The notes under the pieces were generated by a model that saw only the letters and a list, made by a program, of their open reading frames with translations, was not told the origin of the DNA and made no database searches. Of a stretch of 64,000 bases of DNA, positions 1 through 12,600 are shown piece after piece. Location of the stretch: positions 9,183,004 through 9,247,003 of the forward strand of contig JACBWW010000028.1 of the NCBI GenBank assembly GCA_020086605.1, read 5' to 3'. A program made the translations under genes and the position numbers. The number at the start of each line of letters is the position of its first letter. Positions within the stretch are counted from its first letter, which is position 1. Origin of the DNA: Lanius collurio. Lineage: Eukaryota; Chordata; Aves; Passeriformes; Laniidae.

Positions 1-186
1 AGGTAGCAGAACATTTGTTCTGATCTGCTTTGGAAAAGAGGTGCACTGATTGATCTAAGCTGCTTGCATGTACTTCTGATACCTTGAGTGAAACTTCAGT
101 AAGGGTGAGAAGTAGTGGGTTTAAAATGTGTCTTCTGGATTTACAGAAAGGTTATATGATAGTGTTATTTTTTGTCTGTATTTAAG

Positions 187-3100
187 ATGAAGGAACGAGC
201 AATACAAACACTAGGTTACTTCCCAGTGGGAGATGAAGATTTTCCGCATCAGAAGCTGCTGCTGCAGGGTTTAATGGATTCCGTGGAGGTGAGACACTAT
301 CAATGTATTATCCTTTATATTACAGTGACTATTTCTCTTCTGATACTTTTTATGTAGTCTAGAGCCAGGTTTACAAAGGGAGTTGTCTTTCTGTAATAGT
401 GCCTCTGGGTTTTTTAAAACTGCCTTTAAGTGGAGAGCAGAGGTAAAGCATGCTGGTAAAGTGTTTCATGCCACAGTTTAAAAACTTGCTAGTCCAGGTG
501 TCTGCCTCAGTCTGAGACAAATACTCATTCCCCTTCAGGAGGCTTTTAATTTTTTTTTTTTTTTGCATGCTGTATATATAGTTTCTCCAGAGCTTATATT
601 AATGAAGCCCTAGGCTTGTACTTTGGTCTTCAAAGGTACCCTGACAGTAGGTAGTTATAAATACACCTTTATTTGAACTACATCAGCTAATATGACTCAC
701 TTGAATTAGAAGCTTGTAGGAATACATGTGTCTCTTGTCCATCAATATACATCATTGTAATGCACTACATTCTTTCACAATACCTCTGAGCTTCTATACA
801 TACTGCAGTATGCCAGATAATGAAATTAAATAAAAGCAGCTCTTTTAGTGTTCTAAATTACAGCTTGTTTTACCTTTCTTCCTTGCTGATATTGACATAG
901 GATTCTGCATTGTAGAAGTGACTATTGAGTATCAGGCATGCTTTGCTGAGTCTTCCAATCTGATGTGATTAAACGAGCAAGAACCATGGAATTATAGGAT
1001 GGTTTGGATTGAAACAGACCTTAAACATGATCTGGTTCTAACCCCTCTGCTGTGGGTGGGGACACTTCACACTAAACCAAGCTGCTCAAAGTCCCATCCA
1101 GCCTGACCTTGAACACTGCCAGGGTTGGGGCATCTATGGGTGACTTCTTCCAGTGCCTCACCACCTTCACAGTAAAGAATTTATTCCTAACAGCTCATAG
1201 AAACCTACTCTCAGTTTGAAGCCATTAACCACTTGTCCTATCGCTATGCTTAGAATACTAAGAATACTGAGAATACTGTGTACCCAAACATCAAAAGATG
1301 TTTCTGAGTGCAGTGTTTTTCTCCTTTAACTGCATGGAGACATTACAACTTTCTTTATAAAAGGTGTACTTGAAAAGAACCTATTTATCTTACATTGTAG
1401 GATGCTAAGGGCTTCATTCACCAGGTGCCTGAGTATTTTGTGCTTCTAGAGCATAAGGAGAGCAATCTAGAAGGTACTCAGCAGTTATGGAAACCAGTTC
1501 TTATAAAATTCATCATAAATAATGACAAGAAAGTGGTATATATCCTGTTCCTGAAGGCTCAGAGAATAGTGTGAGAAGGACAGTGAAGCACAACAAGTAC
1601 CATCTGAATTCTTTTAATGTGAAAAACAGATTTCTGCATCTTTTAAGAGATCGGATTCTGGACGGAATTACAGGAGACTCTTTCAATACTACCTATGTAA
1701 TAAAGCCATAGTAATTTTGACTAATCACTGTCAGCATCATTTTAACTTGGTTTTATTTTTATTCTATCAAATTCTTTCTTTTCACCAAGTTGAACTTCTG
1801 CAGAGACTAGTGAATACTTGGTCAAAGGTATGCTTTAAAAAAAGTGTGGAAATTTTAACTTTCATTATTCAATTCAGACAGTTTAGCATTGCCTCCTTTT
1901 CCATCAACTTCAATTGGTCTGAATTGCCACATAGTCTCAGAAGCTCACCAGAAGAGTGATTTTACTGTACATTGGTGCTGTGCATTGGGACAGGGAAAAC
2001 AGACTGTGGTTTTGTGGATTATATGCTGGAAGTTTTGGTGTGTGTTTAGTTAGTACTGTCAGTGATGCTCTGATACGTTTTTTAGGCCAAACAGATAGAG
2101 CTGCAGTTCACTGTTGGTGAAGCTATTACCAGTGCTGCTGTTGGAACCAGCTCAGTGGCTGCACGGGATGCATGGACAGTCACAGAGGAGGAATATATCC
2201 CTCCTTCAGGTAGGCTTTCCTAATGTAGGGGCTGGGTTGGGAAATGTCTGGACTAACACTGGGGTCCATAGCTTCATTTCTATGGTGTTTGATTTATAAC
2301 AATACACACGAGAGGTTTTGTGTTTGTGGTTATATACAGGTTGTTTTACCTCTTCACATCCATCTGCTCAAATGGAAGAAGACTTTATTTCGTGGCCTGT
2401 TTAATTAGCTTCTTATGTAATTCATTGCCACTTGACTCTGTATTTGGGTTTTTCTTTCTTTTTTGTTTGCTGTGGTGGGTTAGTTTTGAGTTTTAATACA
2501 CAGGTCTTTTTAAAGTACCATTTTGAACTCTGAACAGGAAAATAGGGTTATAATATCAAATTGTAAGTGTTTTCCCACAACTTCAAGTGATACGATTAAG
2601 TGAAATTTACATGCAGCTAACGCAAACATTTTATTTAAGTACTAAGATTCTGTACCCATTGAAATACAAGTGTGGCAAAGTGCTAACTTGAAATCAGGCA
2701 ACTGTAAATATCAGCCTCAGAACTGCAAACACGTTTTAATTTTGTGAGAGTAGTCTTAGATGTCTAATGTACACAAAGCTGAGCATGTGGTAGAAATTAA
2801 AGCTTGCCATTGCTCGAGAGATTTTGAGTCATAACAGAAAAAGACCCTGAGTCTTAGGCAATGTGAATGGTACCTCTTCTTGGCCACTGCCTCTGAAATA
2901 TGTTCATGAAGGGTTAGGACTTAATATTATTTGCTCTACTATCATTACTTTCCCAGTGACTCCTAAATAAGCAGAGATTAAGGTGTCACCTTAGTATTTT
3001 TGGGTTTATTAGATTTTTCATTATTTTGACATTAAAATGGGTGTGGATGATTCTCAAAGCTCCTCCCCTGCACCTTTATTTTTTTTTCATATAGATTTGA

Positions 3101-6100
3101 AAGTGAATGATGTGGTTCCCTGGGTCCTAGACCTCATTTTGAATAAGCACATCATCAGTCCCAACCCACATGTTAGGCAGGCAGCTTGCATCTGGCTTCT
3201 GTCATTGGTGAAGAAGCTGAGCGCCCACAAAGCAATTAAGGTAAGAAATATGCCTTTTTCTAGCACTGGCTCCTTGCCCCTGTTTTTGCTTCTCACCTTG
3301 TTTCTGTCCCTTCCTTCCCATTCATTTCTGCTGGTTCTTTTCTGCCCATGCTGGTGCAGTCCTTACTGAGGTCTTTTTGAGACATGGCCTGTCTTTTGTT
3401 TCTAGAGGAACAGATTATCTGGCAGATGAACAAGGGTGTTTGTCACCTTTGTAAACATCTGACTTGCATCCAAGTCAGAGTAAGCTTAGTGTAAATAGCT
3501 TTTGTAAGATGCAGTAGCAGTACATCTTCCCTTTGGAAGAAGAGATTGCTATCTGTATAGTGTTTAGGATTTATATTTGGAAAATATTTAAGAGAGGTCT
3601 AGGAGGGGAGGAAGGACAACAACTGAACTCATTTGTTTCACGTTGTTTGTCACAACTTTGGTACCTAGGAGCAGTTATATGCTTCAGGTACTGTGGTTTT
3701 TTGGTACACTTTAGGAACCTTATATTTCAAGTGCTTGTCTGTAATGAGGGAATGTGAAAAGTCCTATGCAAGGACTAAATAGAACATTCTCAACCAAAAT
3801 GTCCTCTGTCTGCACAGAGGTACTATGCACTGTGGTGGCACAAAGTAACCGTTTTATACTCTCCCAGTATTGATAAAGAGCTTTGGGACAAGCTGCTTTG
3901 CGAATGTAAGCTGTTACGTATAAAACATTGCCATGTGCTGCACTCATCTAAACAGTGTGCCTTGTAGGAAGGTGGTAAAACTCACCAGGTCGGGGATGAA
4001 GAAAGCCCCATCTGGCTGCAAGCCAGATTTATGATGCATTGCTGCATTGTATTAAACAAGGAAAATAAAATAATGTGGTTTACTAATGGCATGGAATACT
4101 TATATGGTGGGCTGGACAATTAATTGTTATCTTCTGTGGGTGGCAGTCAGGCTGCTACTTGTGTGTCCAGAAAGAAGGGCAGTTCTTGTCATAGGTGTAG
4201 CTCAAACAGGCAACTCCATTGATACAGTAGCCTCTGTTTTCCTGTTAGAAACTTGCCTGGAGACTAGACAAAGTATCCAAAAATAATGTACTTTTTTGTC
4301 ATCTTACAGTCTCATCTCAAGGATATTCAGAGTGCGTTTGTTTCAATTCTGTCAGATAGTGATGGTAAGTACTAATGTATCTTTAAAATAGTGTATTTTG
4401 GTGGGTATCCATCAGACTAGAGGGAATCTTGGAACAGGGAGAAAGTCAACTACACTCTGTCAGTCAGCATTAAAAGATGACTGCAGAAACTTCCCATTTC
4501 TTACATTAATAGGAGTAATTTCTAGGCATCACATGCAGAGATAGGAAGCACAGCTTTTTTGTGCGTTTTGCTATAGAGCACACTGCATTTGCCCCTTCAG
4601 ACTGTAGTAACAGAAGTGATGTTACTTCTGCTCTGTTATGGGCAGCACATGAGCATGAACAGGAGCTGCGTGTTCAGGAACTCTGAGGCCTCTTCAAGCT
4701 AGCACATTTTGGCTTACAGCACTACCTATGACAGCTAGTGGAAAGAATGATGTGCAGCAGCCTATGTAAAGCTCACTGAAGCTGATGAGGGTATTACCAT
4801 GAATGATTTCAGGTGCCACTAGCATGTCAGAATACTTATGGCTCTTGGAATTCTCCTTGCTATTCCAAAACTTGCAGTAACAATACTTATGTGAAGATGT
4901 AACCTAATTTGATTTGGTTAGTGCCTTCAGAACAAATTGCTGCTTCAGAACACAAAATTTGTTGTCTTGACAGACTAGATCTACACTGAAATGAAGAGCA
5001 GTGAAGTGCAGCACAGAGCTGTGTTTGCTACATCCTGATTTTAGTCAAACCTTGCTTCTGATTTGTCTACTGCTGATTTACGTGCTTATCTTGAATTTTA
5101 CTGATAAAATCTCTTGCAGAGCTTAGTCAAGACGTTGCTTCAAAAGGTCTCGGGCTGATATATGAACTAGGAAGCGAACAGGATCAGCAAGAGCTAGTCA
5201 CTACGCTTGTTGATACCCTTATGACTGGGAAAAGGTACAGTAAACTCAAGGCAGTGAGGGAGTGCTCTGAGTTATGTGTCTGATGAGAATGAAAATGTGT
5301 CTCTTTTTTCTGTGAAAAGATGTTTTGTGGCCAAGGGCAAGCCAATATCCATTCTCAGAGAGTCAGACTGAGGCATTTCTTAATTCAGCTTAGAGTATTT
5401 TGTGACTGAAGTTGTTCTGGTTTTGTTCCATTCAACAAAGCTTCAGAATAATGTGTCAGTCCTGATTCAAGCAGTTCAAATGAGTTGGGATTTGGCTAGA
5501 TTTACTACTTGCTGCGTTGTGCAGTTGCAGAGAACAATTACCACTTGCAGCAGCTCTGCACATTGAGAATATTGCAGAAGTGGGGGCTTGCTTGTGCTGA
5601 AAAGTACCTTTTGCTAGGGAAGTGTTGTTAATGATCACCTGTCAGCTTTAGTGTGAAAAACAGTGGTCTTACAAGACTCACAGCTAGAGATTATATTGGT
5701 CAGTGCTAGAAATGCTCTTTAACAGACTTCTGCTGTCTAACCTGGTGTGTGTTTGGCTGCTGGATGATAAGAACCTAGGCTTGGAGTGTAGGGATTCAGT
5801 GGTGGTAAGCAGGAAGAAATACGATGAATGGAAATAGGGGTTTTTTTTGGTGTAGAGATTTGTTGTCTATTATATGGCTCATGTGTGGGCAGAACTAAAA
5901 AGCCATTATTCAGTATTTTGACTTTCTACCTTCTGACTGCACAGCAAAACTCTCACTTGCTGCAATGTCTCCTTAATGTTAAAATGATAAAGGTTAATGA
6001 CATTCCTTCCAGTGTGTGTAGCTTTGCACACCTGTATCCTTTTTTGGGGGTTGGAACTGAAACAACCATGAAGTTATTGAGTTAATAAAGCAAAGTTACC

Positions 6101-6600
6101 TGTTCTGCAGTGTGCAGTGTATTCAAGTGTAGAGTTTGGTAATGCTAATTCTGGACTTCTTTTCTATCAGAGCCAAACATGAGATGACTGGAGAAACTGT
6201 GGTATTTCAGGGAGGTCTGAGTAAAACCCCAGATGGGTAAGTTTTGCTGACAGTCTCAATAGCAGAGACAGTCATGCTGAAACAGAATTCCCTTAAAAAT
6301 CTGCTTCCTGAACTTTGTGTTCTTTCTTGTTCTCTAAGTTACTGCAACTGTTTCTGTGTTATACAAATGTGCTACCCACCTTTCTCTGCCTGCTTTAGGG
6401 TGTGCACTGAAAATAACTTTAGATTTTGTAGCTTTTGTGTACCTAAAAATAGCAACACTGATTTCCCTTCTGCTTTTCAAAGTCAAGGTCTTTCTACTTA
6501 CAAGGAGCTTTGTTCACTGGCTAGTGACCTCAATCAGCCAGACCTGGTGTACAAATTCATGAATCTGGCCAACCATCATGCCATGTGGAACTCTCGGAAG
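187..6600 (+). other. ECPAS: ECPAS coding exons 1-7 of the window
   Basis: Exons at 187-288, 2086-2209, 3095-3240, 4310-4364, 5120-5234, 6171-6236 and 6483-6600, giving residues 1-242 of the visible part. Recognisable stretches are [11 protein letters not shown] in exon 3, [14 protein letters not shown] in exon 5 and [20 protein letters not shown] in exon 7. Acceptors are ordinary pyrimidine tracts followed by AG, and donors are GTGAGA, GTAGGC, GTAAGA, GTAAGT, GTACAG, GTAAGT and GTAATT. Introns run from 246 bases to about 1.8 kb. Apart from the CR1 fragment at 982-1250 I see nothing identifiable in them. Confidence 0.93.
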
Positions 6601-9600
6601 GTAATTCTCTGCTTTCATGTGACTTCCATTCCCACTGTGAACTCTGGAAACAAAACTGCATTTCCTTATTTTGGTTATATGATTTATGGATAGCTGCATG
6701 TGGAGGGCGTTGATGCTTTGGTATCAGTCCAAGGCAAATTTAGCAGCCTGAGGAAAAAAATATGATTATTTGAAATTCTTTATAACAAAACTTCAGTATC
6801 AGAGTGTTCATATAATCCTACATTCCCCTCTGAATCAACTGCGATCCTTTTATTTGTGTGTGTATGCTTAGAAAGACAGTCCTTAATGTGTTCAAACAGT
6901 GAAAATATTTTCAAAACTGGATGAATTTTTGGATGCCAGAGAAAGTGATCTTTGATATCTGAAGAGATAGAGCAAAAAGTAATCAGCAACAAGTTGCTAA
7001 AAGGCACTGTTGTTGAAAGTATCCCTTTTAAACTCAAGTTTTGATACTTTAAAGCATCTGGGAGCTTTAGCAAAGCCAAAATACCATTGGATCCACTTAC
7101 AGGTAGAAAAAGGAGCATCGTGCATTTCAACACTTAAGTGTACTATTCAGAGATTTGATGTGGGTACTCTTTTCACTGGCTTTACAAAAGCATGAAGGAA
7201 CTTGTTTTGAGTCTCACTAGTCCACCTAGTGCAAAAAACAAGTCCCAGCTTTAACTTTCATCCAGTTTGACAATTCAGCGCATCTCTCAAGACTTCTCTC
7301 TTTACACTGTGACTTCAAAAGCACAGGAGCATAGTTTAAGTTTCTGACTCTTGTGGAATTTCTCCAGCCAGGATGAGTCAAGAAGATCCACTCAGAAGAT
7401 GTGAGTTGACCTTTGGTATTTGAAGAATTTGCAGAATCTTTTATGTTGAAATTTAGGTGCCCTAAGCCCCCAACAAGAGCTAGACAGAGCATGCTGTTCA
7501 GGGCCTTGCAGGTGATGCCTCACTTTTCCTTACACTTTCTGCAACTTCTTGCTTTTCAGGGCAGTGGTCCTAACTGTCTTTATTGCTGTTTTCTAGATTA
7601 ACTGAAACAACACACCCTGTCCTGTGAAGTCTGTTGTGGGGGGTTTTGAGTGGCAGCTTTTGACACTGCAAGTCAAAATATGAAGTCAGTAGGGGCAGTC
7701 TCTGCACTGCCTTCATTGAGTAATTTCTTCTTGGGCTATCTTACCAAATCCCATAGGACTTCACAGGCAAGCTTAATTTCCACTGTATTAAAATAACAGT
7801 GGAACTGATAGTGTTGAAGAAAGAAAAGATCATAGAAGAATATTTAGGTTTAAAGTAAATATAGACAGATGCAAAATTATTATCCCCCAGAAATTTCAGT
7901 TTTTAGAAATAAGGTGGAATTGTTTTGGTTTTGTTTTTCCGTTGCTAAGTTATTCTAATTCTTCTAAAGCAGAAGAGTTGTAAGGAAGCAGTGGCCCACC
8001 CTCACCAGTTTTGCCAAGAAAGAATCTCTTCTGGAAGAACATATTTAAATCTTCATAATTTTAATTCACCAATACTACTTCTGCAAATGAGATCAATCAG
8101 TATCTTGAAATAAAGGTTGGAAGAAAGTTTTGAAGTATGAAGTATGTTGTGCACTGAATGTGATTGTATGCCTGGGATCACTGTGATGCTGTTGCAGTGA
8201 GGATGGGATAATTCTAGTGCCATTCTAGTCCTTTTGATTTGGTCTAAATCTGAACTATGTCAGTCAACTTTGCCCCTAACTGTGGTGTGCCTGTGAGAAA
8301 TAACTGAGGGTGTGAGCAATATTTCAGCAAATACTGTTTTGTTGTCATTTCAGGGAGCAGCTTTTGGTTTCAATGTGATAGCTGCTAAGGCTGGAGAGCA
8401 GCTGGCTCCATTTTTGCCCCAGCTTCTTCCCCGGCTCTACCGTTACCAGTTTGACCCCAACCTGGGCATTCGGCAGGCAATGACCAGCATTTGGAATGCG
8501 CTGGTCACTGACAAGTCGATGGTGAGTGACCAGCAAAGTGCAGAGAAGGGTTTGCTGCCAGCCAGCAGTGTATCAGAGATCCTCGTGGGACAGGTGCATT
8601 TTGTGAAAGGATGGCCTTGCAGAAAGGGCTGAGGTACTGCCCTGGAAAGGAGGTGTTGGAATCCATGGATGAGCTGGAGCTTGTGCACAGGTTTTGCACT
8701 GTCTCTCATATGTGAAAGCATATTCCAGACCTTGTTTGTGCAGCAAGCATTAAAATGTATGATTTACTTAAAATATGGTCTTTCCACTTTGATACTGCTT
8801 TGATACTGCCTATGAGAAGCTCTTCAGGAATGCTTATGGCCTAAAATGCCTTCCTAAAGCGAGAGCATCTAACTATAGTTCCTCAGTTTTTAAGTGGGAG
8901 GAAGCCCATGGATGGAGGCTATTCCATCTGTTAGAGAACTCCTCTCAGTTGTATTTCAGGGATAAGTGTTTTTCATAAGATGCCCTTGCTTTGCTTCTGT
9001 GAGGCTTAAGGAATTGAGTTTGCAATAGGGAAAGCTCCTAGGAAAGCTGATCTTAATGTGAAGTCATTCACTCTGATCCCTCATCAAAGCACAACTGCTT
9101 CTTGAGTAAATACGTGTTTGGTGTTGCATTTTAACAGTTCAGTTGATAAAGGCCTTGGGGACTTTGCTTCTTGCATCTTTCACAATGTTAAACACTCAAG
9201 CCGTGCAGAGAAGGACATGTCTAAAGCACAGTCAGAGAAATTTCACACAGCACTGGCAAGCATTAGTTCATCTGATGTGGCTGAAAGCAGGTTGTTTTGT
9301 CCAAAAGGACTCTTTTTACAGAGTACAGGACAAGGATGCATAGCTGTGCTTGTTTCATGATGTCTCCTCTTTGTGATTATAGGTTGATAAGTACATGAAA
9401 GAAATTCTTGAGGATTTGATCAGTAACCTAACCAGCAGTCTTTGGAGGATCAGAGAATCCAGGTATTGCTAGGAAAAATATTAGACTTGTCTTTGAACTA
9501 AATTCTTTTCACCATAAACTTGTTAACCTACCTGAAGAAGTTGAGCAGGAAAAGAGGACACGTCCTTTGTGAGGGTAGAGCCCACCCTTGTAGCCTGCCC

Positions 9601-12600
9601 TTGGAAGTATGATACTCGAAGCTATATGCTTGAAATTTTTTATTGCTTGTAGCTTTATACTAAACAGCATTCTCTGAAGAAAGAGCTTTCTGGTTACTAG
9701 TTCTTGCCTATCCTTAAATCTGAAATAATGCTTTCTCTTAGAAGACCTTGTCAATCTGATAATTATGTACTTGGCATCAGGATGCCACTTTTAATAATTC
9801 ACTTTTTGTTTTTAATCGTTTGTAGCCATGCTGTATTGAAAATCTCCATTTTAATTTCAATTCCATACTATATACCATTTTGGTTTCTTCTTATCCTATG
9901 CTTAAAGAAAAGAATACTAATACAATTTTGTCACTGGAATGTTTGCAGTAGCAATTTTCACCACAGCAGCTTTTTTTACTTTCTGTCGGCTGTCCCAGGT
10001 TTTACCTGAATGAGCATTTTTTTCTCTGCTAAATGAGACATTCTTGTGACAGAGTAGATTCAGGGTTTGGGGAAAGTAAGGAATGTGAAACAATTCTCAT
10101 ATTTTAAAACTGTTCATTTATAAGCATATCTGTGTATATACACCTATATCGAGTAAGAACAATGCGTGAAAGAAATAAAATTCCCTGTTTGCAGTTGTCT
10201 GGCACTAAATGACTTACTAAGAGGAAGACCTTTGGATGACATCATAGACAAGCTTCCAGAGATCTGGGAAGTCCTGTTCAGAGTGCAAGATGACATTAAG
10301 GTAATGGAACTGAGAAATTAATAGGAATCTTCAACAAACAGTGCAGTGATCAGGCTCTGAGGTGTTTAAAGAGAGATTCTCTGACAAGTCAGCTTGAAGC
10401 CAGTGGGAGTTCTGAATATTAAGCAGACTAGAAATAGTAAAACTTCCATGCCACTTTGGAAATTCTCTGGTGGTTTGAAGTGTTGAGTCTTGTTCCTACT
10501 GTGGTTATTCTAGATGATTGGGACTTTTCCTTGATACAAAAGAATTCCTGAGTAGTTGCTTAATTTTGAATATAGAAACATTTATTTTGGGCTGCTTGTG
10601 TGCTGAAATGACTTTCATGTATGAAGTCAGAGTCTTTGGTTCCTTCCAGGTTTGAGCTCTGTTAATCTATTGATTGTACCAGATACTCAGATGGACCAAA
10701 ACCAGAATTTCTTTTAACAATGTTGTAATACTTTATTTTAAAGGTATTAATACTTTATATTAAGTATTAGCCATGAAGATAGCCTTATCAGTACAAGTGT
10801 TAGTGCTTATCAATTAATATGAATCATTCTAGAAGAATAAAAATACCAGAAATGATTGTTGACTTCTTTTTTAGGAGACTGTGCGAAAGGCAGCAGAACT
10901 AGCCCTAAAAACTTTAAGCAAGGTAAAAGTCTACAATTTTGTCATATGCACATGTAGACAAGACATGTATGGTTTTGATGTCAGGAGTGACCACAGACTG
11001 TATTTACCATAGACTTTTGTCTTGAGAGGATCTCTAGTGTAAGATGCAATTGTGAAAGACTGAACAGCCTCCTAGGAAGCATAATAATAATAAGCATAAT
11101 AAGCATCACCACATACACTGCTGTACTTTTGTTGATGCCTAGTGATGTCCTGCTGCTTGAGGGTAATGTGATGTTAAGCTCTATATGAGCAAAGAAAGGA
11201 TATAATAAACTGGGTTTTTTAACTCTGATGTTTTTTTTTCCTTACTCTGGGGTGGAATTTAAGTAAGCTTACTGTAACTTCAAAACAAGACAGACTTATC
11301 TAATTGACCAAGCCCGGTGGTACTTCACTGGTATGAAACAGACTAATTGTATTAGGACTTCTCTGTGGTGCTGTTACTGACAAGATTTTTTGGATGTAGT
11401 ACACATATATCACTTACTATTTTGTTTAGTAATCCTCTAAAAAAGTCACATTGGTGGCAGTGGATCAAAAGCTCTGTGTTTGAAATCAGTCTTCATAGTG
11501 CATGACATTTTAATGCTGCAAGAGAGGATCTTGTCCCAGAATGTTGCTGTGAAATGTTGCGATTGCAGAATCTGTTCTCATCTGGACTTGCTGCTCTGCC
11601 ACGTGGAATGATTGAGTCCCTGTGGCTGAGATAAGCTGTCCTTCAACTGAGAGGCCATTTGGTTCATCTCTTCATCCAGATTCAGATCAAGCCCTGCTAG
11701 ACTGTGAATCTGCCTTTTCTGGAAGTTGATTGTAGTTGAAACCTCTTTTAGGAATGAGTCTTAGGGCTTAATTACCTTGTGGAGAGAAGATGAAGGTGTA
11801 ACAGAGCCTGAGTTTGGCCATGAGCAGTTTGTCTAGTTGCTGCTTGCTTCTTCTGTCTGAAGGAAGTAATCTGAGGGAGAGGTTTGTGTATGTTTGCAGC
11901 ACTGATTCTCACCTGTCCCCAGGTCTGTGTGAAAATGTGTGATCCCGCTAAAGGAGCAGCAGGACAGAAGACGATAGCTGTGTTGCTCCCTTGCCTCCTA
12001 GACAAAGGAATAGTAAGCACAGTTGCTGAAGTCCGATCTCTCAGGTTAGTTGTGCACCATGTAGATTCCCTGAGGATCAGGTCATGATTTGCCCTAATGA
12101 CACCAAGCTTATTCACCTGAGTTTCAGAATATTCTTTGTGTTTGAAGTGACAAGTTGTTCCCCAGAAGAGCTTTGCTGCTGAGTTCTTTTTTCACATAGT
12201 TTAAGCAGCAGACCTGAGAACTCTGCGTGTCTTGGCAGTTTGTGGCCTCTCTACAAATGCACAGATTGAGTTCCCAGCAGAAAGTTCTTTTCTCCCTGTG
12301 CAAATCACAGGCTGATCCACAAGCAGTGTGCCGTGCTAAGGCTGTCCTTTGGGACTGGCATATTTGTTGTGGTTGCAAACAAAAAGTCCCATGGTTCTTC
12401 AAACAGCCATGTCTGATTTCACAAGTGCTTGTGAGTATTGACAGTTCACATCTGAGATGTGACTGCATTTGGTCACACTGTTCAAATACATTTTGTATCT
12501 TGTAATAGTTTGATGTCCCTTGATGTGTCAGGACTTCATATGCTTGTCAATTGTAACCTTGTTTATTCTTAACTTTGACTGAAGGACAGAAAAACTGGAA

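Noticed and set aside
1251..1278. Three imperfect 9-base copies of AGAATACT(A/G)
   Set aside because: Too short and imperfect to be more than local slippage at the edge of the CR1 fragment.
6244..6693. A 149-codon frame on the + strand
   Set aside because: It is ECPAS exon 7 (6483-6600) with accidental read-through of intron on both sides.
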